From Limnohabitans sp. WS1 (GTDB lineage: Bacteria; Pseudomonadota; Gammaproteobacteria; Burkholderiales; Burkholderiaceae_C): a stretch of DNA of 64,000 nucleotides. The DNA lies in NCBI RefSeq assembly GCF_003063265.1, contig NZ_NERU01000003.1, positions 124,001 through 188,000 of the forward strand. Direction: 5' to 3'. A program made the translations under genes and the position numbers. A model generated the notes under the pieces. That model made no database searches. It was not told where the DNA came from and was given only the letters and a program-made list of their open reading frames with translations. This document shows positions 59,123-64,000 of this stretch, one piece after another (position 1 is the stretch's first letter; every line of letters starts with the position of its first letter).

Positions 59123-59752
59123 ATGAGCCAAGACGTGGTGTTTGATTTGGGCGGTGTGGTGTTTCGCTGGCAGCCGCTGATGCTGCTGCAAGAGCTGTTC
59201 CCAGCGCAAGTGCGCAGCGAGGCCGAGGCCCGCCAATGGGCCAGCCAGATTTTTGAAACCTTTCACCCCGAGGCCGACTGGGCGCTGTTTGACCTGGGCC
59301 GCATCGAGCCCGAGCCGCTGGCCCAACGCATCGCCGCCCGCACCGGTTTGGCTGAGGCCGATTTGCGGCACTTGATTGCCTGCATCCCCGCGCACCTGCA
59401 GCCCATCCCCGGCACGGTGGACCTGATCCACGCGCTGAAAGCGCAAGGCCATCGGCTGTATTACCTGTCCAACATGCCTGCAGGCTATGCCGAGCATCTG
59501 GTGCGGGTGAACCCGTTTTTCAGCCAATTTGACGACGGCATCTTTTCAGCGCATGTGCAGCAGATCAAACCCAAGCCCGACATTTTTGCCACGGCGCAAG
59601 CGCGGTGGCCATTGCGCGGCCAGCCGGTGTTCATCGACGACGTGCAACACAACATCGACGCTGCCGAGCAACACGGCTGGCAGGGCATCCGCTTTGAGAC
59701 GCCGGAGCAGGTGAGGGCGGACTTGGTGGTGCGGGGGTGGTTGGGCGCTTGA
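59123..59752 (+). CDS. HAD-family hydrolase (YihX/alpha-D-glucose-1-phosphatase-like)
   Basis: A 209-residue cytosolic phosphatase. Motif I is VVFDLGGVVFRW (the second catalytic Asp of DxD is replaced by Gly-Gly, as in several YihX-type members), motif II is YYLSNMPAGYAEHL, motif III Lys is in QQIKPKPDIF, and motif IV is VFIDDVQHNIDAAEQHGWQGIRF. The pattern is that of the YihX subgroup of the HAD superfamily. The natural substrate is unknown. Confidence 0.85.
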   Translation: MSQDVVFDLGGVVFRWQPLMLLQELFPAQVRSEAEARQWASQIFETFHPEADWALFDLGRIEPEPLAQRIAARTGLAEADLRHLIACIPAHLQPIPGTVDLIHALKAQGHRLYYLSNMPAGYAEHLVRVNPFFSQFDDGIFSAHVQQIKPKPDIFATAQARWPLRGQPVFIDDVQHNIDAAEQHGWQGIRFETPEQVRADLVVRGWLGA

Positions 59753-59879
59753 CGGCCCGCTGGTCAGCGGCATCAGCCCTGACATGCTGAGTCTGTGCCA
59801 TTGCCCAACGGGCGCGTCAATCCAGCACAGAGCTGCCTCGTACTGAACGGCTGGGTGTGGGCACTGAGATCGGCCAAGG

Positions 59880-60583
59880 TATCGCCGTGGGTGCCCCGTC
59901 CTCGGGTCGATGGAGGTGCCCTGCGAGGCTTTTCGCGACGGGGGCGTCGCTCCTACAGGGGGGCACTTGTATTTTGTGGGAGCCCCGCCCTCGGGGCGAT
60001 GGGTGGTGGTCTGCGGGGCTTTTCGCGACGGGGGCGTCGCTCCTACAAGGGGGCACTTGTATTTTGTAGGAGCCCCGCCCTCGGGGCGATGGAGGTGGTC
60101 TGCGAGGCTTTTCGCGACGGGGGCGTCGCTCCTACAGGGGGCCTCCTGCATTTTGTAGGAGCCCCGCCCTCGGGGCGATGGAGGTGGTCTGCGAGGCTTT
60201 TCGCGACGGGGGCGTCGCTCCTACAGGGGGCCTCCTGCATTTTGTGGGAGCCCCGCCCTCGGGGCGATTATTGGTGGTTTGCGAGGGTGATCGCGACGGG
60301 GGCGTCGCTCCTACAAGGGGGCACTTGTATTTTGTAGGAGCCCCGCCCTCGGGGCGATGGAGGTGGTCTGCGAGGCTTTTCGCGACGGGGGCGTCGCTCC
60401 TACAGGGGGCCTCCTGCATTTTGTAGGAGCCCCGCCCTCGGGGCGATGGAGGTGGTCTGCGAGGCTTTTCGCGACGGGGGCGTCGCTCCTACAGGGGGCC
60501 TCCTGCATTTTGTGGGAGCCCCGCCCTCGGGGCGATTATTGGTGGTTTGCGAGGGTGATCGCGACGGGGGCGTCGCTCCTACA
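59880..60583 (+). repeat. REP family I array, eight units of 89-90 bp with a duplicated three-unit block
   Basis: A degenerate first unit (about 59892) is followed by seven clean units whose AGCCCCGCCCTCGGGGCGAT element begins at 59981, 60071, 60160, 60249, 60339, 60428 and 60517. Each unit also carries TTTTCGCGACGGGGGCGTCG followed by CTCCTAC in the opposite orientation. The block 60071-60338 (units 2, 3, 4) is repeated almost exactly as units 5, 6, 7 (268 bp later), including the variant unit with GATTATTGGTGGTTTGCGAG. The reading frames through the array are artefacts. The rest of the gap 59753-60625 has no gene. Confidence 0.92.
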
Positions 60584-60625
60584 AAAATTCGGACATGCCA
60601 ACTTCACTTGGCCGAATCAAGCCTG

Positions 60626-61714
60626 TCAGTTTTTCGCCCCATGCGCCAATGCCCGCTCCCGGCTGGCGGCCAGCGCCTTGGCATCTGGCGCTGACAAATC
60701 CCAGCCCTGCATGTGCCCCAGGCTGATGTCGGCCAAAGCCTCAATCCACTGGGCGTGGTTGTTCAGGCAGGAGATGTAGCTGAAGCTTTCGCCGCCTGCA
60801 TGCAGGAAGGCTTCTTGCGCTTCTTGCTGGATTTCTTCCAGCGTTTCCAGGCAGTCGCTGGTGAAGCCTGGGCAGATCACGTCGACCTTTTTCACGCCTT
60901 GCTGCGCCATGGCGATCAGCGTGGGTTCGGTGTAGGGCTCCAGCCACTTGGCTTTGCCAAAGCGCGACTGGAAGGTGAGTTTGTATTGGTCCTTGCTCAG
61001 GTCCAATGCTTCGGCCAGCAGGCGGCCGGTTTTCATGCATTCGCAGTGGTAGGGGTCGCCCAGTTGCAGGGTGCGTTCGGGCACGCCATGGAAACTCATC
61101 ACCAACTTCTCGGCCTGGCCGTGGGCGGCCCAGTGTTCACGCACGGTTTGGGCCAGCGAGGCGATGTAACGCGGGTCGTCGTGGTAGCGGTTGACAAAGC
61201 GCATCTCGGGCACCAGCCGGGTTTTCAGGCCCCAGCGGTAAACGGCGTCGAACACGCTGGCGGTGGTGGTTCCGCTGTATTGGGGGTAGGCGGGCACGAT
61301 CAGCACGCGCTGCACGCCTTCGGCCTTGAGGGCGTTCAGCTGTTCGGGGATGGACGGCTGGCCGTAACGCATGGCGTAACGCACGCTGACGTTGTGGCCA
61401 CGCTCTTGCAGCGCGGTGCCCAGCGAATGGGCTTGTTGTTCGGTGAACACTTTGAGCGGCGAGCCGCCTTCGGTCCAAATGCTGGCGTATTTGGCGGCCG
61501 ACTTTTTGGGGCGCACCCGCAAAATGATGCCGTGCAGGATCAGCCACCAGATGGGCTTGGGGATCTCGACCACGCGACTGTCGCCCAAAAACTCGGCCAG
61601 GTATTTGCGCAGGGCAGGGGCGGTGGGGGCACTCGGGGTGCCGAGGTTGCAGTACAAGACGGCCGTTTTGGCGGCTTGACCATGCTGGAAGGAGGGTTCT
61701 TTTTGAAATGCCAT
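60626..61714 (-). CDS. hemH: Ferrochelatase
   Basis: A 362-residue enzyme that inserts Fe(II) into protoporphyrin IX at the membrane. Motifs: AVLYCNLGTPSAPTAPALRKYLAEFL, catalytic His in LVMSFHGVPERTLQLGDPYHCEC, the QSRFGKAKWLEPYTEP loop, and FTSDCLETLEEIQQEAQEAFLHAGG (catalytic Glu). Length and order are typical. It is divergent from the HAD gene with 20 bp between. The upstream ferric ABC operon suggests iron-linked neighbours. Confidence 0.96.
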   Translation of the reverse strand: MAFQKEPSFQHGQAAKTAVLYCNLGTPSAPTAPALRKYLAEFLGDSRVVEIPKPIWWLILHGIILRVRPKKSAAKYASIWTEGGSPLKVFTEQQAHSLGTALQERGHNVSVRYAMRYGQPSIPEQLNALKAEGVQRVLIVPAYPQYSGTTTASVFDAVYRWGLKTRLVPEMRFVNRYHDDPRYIASLAQTVREHWAAHGQAEKLVMSFHGVPERTLQLGDPYHCECMKTGRLLAEALDLSKDQYKLTFQSRFGKAKWLEPYTEPTLIAMAQQGVKKVDVICPGFTSDCLETLEEIQQEAQEAFLHAGGESFSYISCLNNHAQWIEALADISLGHMQGWDLSAPDAKALAASRERALAHGAKN

Positions 61715-61734
61715 GTGGGGTATTCTCCCTCACC

Positions 61735-62442
61735 ATGATTGACATTCCCCGAATCAAAGCCATTACCCTCGATCTGGACGACACTTTGTGGCCCGTCTGG
61801 CCCACCATTGGCCGGGCCGAGGCCGTGTTGACCGCATGGCTGACCGCACATGCGCCCAGCACGGCGGCGCTGTCGGCCGATGCCGAGCTCAAAAAAGCCG
61901 TTCGCGCCGAGATCAACGCCCGCCACGCCGACCGGGCGCATGATTTGTCGTTTTTGCGCTTGCAGTCGATTCGCGCCTTGTTGCAGCAAGCCGGGGATCC
62001 GGTGCACTTGGCCGAGCCTGCGTTTGAAGCCTTTTTTGCCGAACGCCAGCGGGTGGACTTGTTTGACGATGCGCTGCCCGCCTTGGCCTTTTGGAGCCAG
62101 CGCTATCCGGTGGTGGCCTTGTCGAATGGCAACGCCGATGTGCACCGCGTGGGCATTGGCCATCACTTTCACGCCAGCGTGAGCGCCCAGTCGCTCGGCG
62201 TGGCCAAGCCGGACCTGCGCATCTTTGTGGCCGGTGCCGAGGCCGCAGGTGTGGCACCGCACGAGGTGCTGCACATTGGCGACGACGCACATGCCGACTG
62301 CGTGGGCGCTTTGGCTGCCGGCATGCAGGTGGCTTGGCTCAACCGCGAAGGCCACGAGTGGACCCATGGCGACACGCGGCCTCACTTGGAGGTGCGAGAC
62401 TTGCACGCGCTGTGCGCCAGTTGGCCCGAATACGCTGATTGA
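61735..62442 (+). CDS. HAD-family hydrolase (YigB-like)
   Basis: A 235-residue phosphatase from the ATG at 61735. Motif I ITLDLDDTLWPVWPT, motif II VVALSNGNADVHRVGIG, motif III SLGVAKPDLRIFVAGAE and motif IV VLHIGDDAHADCVGALAAGMQVAWLN. It resembles YigB, which in E. coli can act on a flavin precursor phosphate and FMN; the exact substrate here is unknown. Confidence 0.86.
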   Translation: MIDIPRIKAITLDLDDTLWPVWPTIGRAEAVLTAWLTAHAPSTAALSADAELKKAVRAEINARHADRAHDLSFLRLQSIRALLQQAGDPVHLAEPAFEAFFAERQRVDLFDDALPALAFWSQRYPVVALSNGNADVHRVGIGHHFHASVSAQSLGVAKPDLRIFVAGAEAAGVAPHEVLHIGDDAHADCVGALAAGMQVAWLNREGHEWTHGDTRPHLEVRDLHALCASWPEYAD

Positions 62443-62518
62443 TCCGGTCCTGCGGGGTTTGAGGTGAACGGTTTGTCTTCGGCATTGCGATCAGTGATGA
62501 GAGCCGAGTGGGGGCCAT

Positions 62519-62726
62519 TCCCTCGGGGCGATCGTCATTTTGTGGGAGCCCCGCCCTCGGGGCGATTCTTGGTTGTCTGCGGGGCTTTATCGCGACGAGG
62601 GCATCGCTCCTACAGGGGAGATGCCCTGCACTTTGTGGGAGCCCTGCATTTTGTGGGAGCCCCCGCCCTCGGGGCGATTCTTGGTGGTCTGTGGGGCTTT
62701 ATCGCGATGAGGGCGTCGCTCCTACA
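62519..62726 (+). repeat. REP family I copies (two units plus partial)
   Basis: Units with GAGCCCCGCCCTCGGGGCGA and CGCGACGAGGGCATCGCTCC occur twice (from about 62540 and 62655), with a partial copy and a deleted piece between. The gap between the YigB-like gene (ending 62442) and the GST gene (starting 62823) also has one REP II copy at 62766-62786. Nothing else is recognised. Confidence 0.85.
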
Positions 62727-62765
62727 AAAAGGCGTTCATGCAGACATCATTGGCTTGGATCAATC

Positions 62766-62786
62766 GTCGGTGGCTTCAGCCCCGAC
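62766..62786 (+). repeat. REP family II single copy
   Basis: A copy of the second palindromic family (GTCGGTGGCTTCAGCCCCGA plus C) ends 36 bp upstream of the GST start. Confidence 0.7.
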
Positions 62787-62822
62787 ATGGAAGCTGCGCT
62801 ATCTGAACAGGAGGAAACTGAC

Positions 62823-63473
62823 ATGACATTGAAAATTTACGGCATTGGCGCATCGCGTGCCGCACGTCCTTTGTGGGCTGCGTTGGAGCTGGGTGTGCCG
62901 TTTGAGCACATTGCCACGCCTTACCAAGGCGGTGCCACGCGCACGCCCGAGTTTTTGGCCATCAACCCCAATGGTCACATTCCGGTGGTGGTGGACGAGC
63001 GCCCCGAAGGCGCTGTCACCGTGTGGGAGAGCATGGCCTGCGCCCTGTACATCGCTCGCGTGCATGGCAAGGCTGACGGCCAGTCGATCACACCTGCCAA
63101 TGCCCGTGAAGAGGCCGAGGCCCTGCGCTGGAGCTTTTGGACGGTGTCCGAACTGGAGAGTGATGCGCTCACGGTGCTCATGCACCGCATGGCCATGCCC
63201 GCCGATCAGCGCAAACCCGAGTTGGCCGATCGCGCCGAAAGTCGCCTGAAAGTGCCCTTGGCCGTGCTGGAAAAACACCTGCAGGCCCAAAATGCCCAAG
63301 GGCAGGCTTATCTGGCCGACAACCGCTTCACCGTGGCCGACGTGTGCGTGGCCAGTGTGGTCAGTTGGGTGCGTCCAGCCGGGGATTTGTTGGCGCAGTA
63401 CCCAGCCCTTTCCGCCTGGCTGCATGCCTGTGTGGAGCGTCCTGCCCACAAGCAAGCCCGTGCGCTGAAGTGA
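62823..63473 (+). CDS. Glutathione S-transferase
   Basis: A 216-residue protein starting at the ATG at 62823 behind GGAGGAAACTGAC. The N-terminal thioredoxin domain (about 1-80) has IYGIGASRAARPLWAALEL, with a Ser in the usual catalytic position, NPNGHIPVVVDE and WESMACALYIARVHG. The C-terminal helical domain has LADNRFTVADVCVASVVSWV. It belongs to one of the bacterial beta/theta-like groups; the substrate is unknown. Confidence 0.9.
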   Translation: MTLKIYGIGASRAARPLWAALELGVPFEHIATPYQGGATRTPEFLAINPNGHIPVVVDERPEGAVTVWESMACALYIARVHGKADGQSITPANAREEAEALRWSFWTVSELESDALTVLMHRMAMPADQRKPELADRAESRLKVPLAVLEKHLQAQNAQGQAYLADNRFTVADVCVASVVSWVRPAGDLLAQYPALSAWLHACVERPAHKQARALK

Positions 63474-63509
63474 AGGGCGGGGGCATTGCGCTCAGCGATG
63501 TGAACCGTT

Positions 63510-63669
63510 TGGGAGCCCCGCCCTCGGGGCGATTCTTGGTGGTCTGCGAGGGTGATCGCGACGAGGGCGTCGCTCCTACGGGGGCATTGCGCTGCATTTT
63601 GTAGGAGCCCCGCCCTCGGGGCGATTCTTGGTGGTCTGCGAGGCTTATCGCGATTGGGGCGTCGCTCCT
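63510..63669 (+). repeat. REP family I pair of units
   Basis: Two units with GGAGCCCCGCCCTCGGGGCG, a short TTCTTGGTGGTCTGCGAG spacer and CGCGACGAGGGCGTCGCTCC (degenerate in the second). They fill the gap between the GST gene and the S9-type gene. No other feature in 63474-63714. Confidence 0.85.
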
Positions 63670-63714
63670 TCAAAAAAGCGTTCATGCGAGATGCTTTTTG
63701 GGTGATCCATAGCC

Positions 63715-64000
63715 CTAAAACAACTTCGCCCCCAGCTCAAAAAAGTCAAACCCGCCCGTGCGACCGCCCAGGCAACGGGCCAGGAAGTCTTCGATTTTGC
63801 GGTAGGCGACCATGTTGTCCTGCCACCTGTGAAAGCCATGTCCGGCTTTGTCGAACAAGGCCAGTTCAACCGGCTTGCCGTTCGCCCGCAGGGCCTCGGC
63901 CATTTGCAGCGACTGGCTGACTTTGACGCGGGGGTCGTGCTCGCCGTGCATCAACAAAATCGGGCCTTGCACGCGGTCGGCTTTGAAAAGCGGTGAGCGC
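63715..64000 (-). CDS. S9-type prolyl-oligopeptidase/dipeptidyl aminopeptidase, C-terminal part (partial)
   Basis: The last 94 codons of a gene that runs off the right edge, read on the - strand to a TAG at 63715. SPLFKADRVQGPILLMHGEHDPRVKVSQSLQMAEAL, then PVELALFDKAGHGFHRWQDN, fits the end of an alpha/beta hydrolase of the S9 peptidase family, with Asp in HDPRV and His in GHGFHR. The rest of the protein is outside the window. Confidence 0.82.
   Translation of the reverse strand, partial: RSPLFKADRVQGPILLMHGEHDPRVKVSQSLQMAEALRANGKPVELALFDKAGHGFHRWQDNMVAYRKIEDFLARCLGGRTGGFDFFELGAKLF

Noticed and set aside
59795..60779. Open frames with GASLLQG/FVGAPPSGRW repeats
   Set aside because: They read through the REP array and are mirrored on both strands.

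Overview
The window reads as a continuous piece of chromosome from a Gram-negative betaproteobacterium, most likely order Burkholderiales and family Comamonadaceae (a Limnohabitans, Rhodoferax or Hydrogenophaga-like freshwater organism). This is inferred from gene content (TpsA/TpsB, MetY, DUF2069 next to YihY, Liv-type ABC operons, outer-membrane OmpA proteins), the GC-rich third codon positions and the TTG/CTG leucine usage. No rRNA, tRNA, CRISPR array, insertion sequence or integrase was seen.

Layout. 0-4.8 kb: a two-partner secretion pair (3' end of a TpsB pore, then a TpsA exoprotein) and an L,D-transpeptidase-like protein. 4.9-9.3 kb: a leftward block of a Crp/Fnr regulator, a CheB-CheR-PAS fusion, a PAS protein and a BON lipoprotein. 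9.7-14.1 kb: envelope and stress genes (ElaB/YqjD-like plus membrane partner, an Ig-domain ice-binding-like lipoprotein, an OmpA protein, a 48-residue membrane peptide, a glycine-zipper lipoprotein). 14.2-14.7 kb: a REP array. 14.8-22.9 kb: an FAD oxidase, DUF2069, YihY, a leftward metY-GNAT-hydrolase-P450-DUF962 run and a CBS protein. 23-27.6 kb: a complete type I secretion system (TolC, ABC exporter without C39 peptidase, HlyD adaptor). 27.7-38.8 kb: aroC, an MFS carrier, hydrolases, aroQ, DsbA-like, TAT phosphatase, SUMF1, SDR, a LysE gene broken by one in-frame stop, a radical SAM protein and a DnaJ-like protein. 39-46.8 kb: an AT-rich patch with a small beta-barrel, then an apparent five-gene run of OmpA-like protein, BapA/LapA-type adhesin, two paralogous small cysteine proteins and a solute-binding protein, facing a FixJ-type regulator. 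46.9-54.6 kb: a sigma-54 activator followed by a strong -24/-12 promoter and a Liv-type ABC operon plus hydrolase. 54.7-64 kb: a ferric-type ABC transporter, HAD phosphatases, ferrochelatase, a glutathione S-transferase, several REP arrays and the end of an S9-type peptidase gene.

How it fits together. Surface attachment is the dominant theme: two secretion routes (two-partner and type I), a retained adhesin with a possible LapG-type cleavage site, an ice-binding-like lipoprotein and several OmpA proteins. The type I exporter at 23-27.6 kb is the natural candidate to secrete the adhesin at 41-44.6 kb. The second theme is nutrient uptake, with one operon probably under sigma-54 control. Two families of palindromic repeats recur in the intergenic gaps, one inside the Liv operon where it could separate expression of the binding protein from the membrane components.

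The most rewarding leads are the adhesin run with its HExxH-bearing and HExxH-lacking small paralogs, the activator/sigma-54 promoter pair, the LysE nonsense codon, and the REP array with a duplicated three-unit block.
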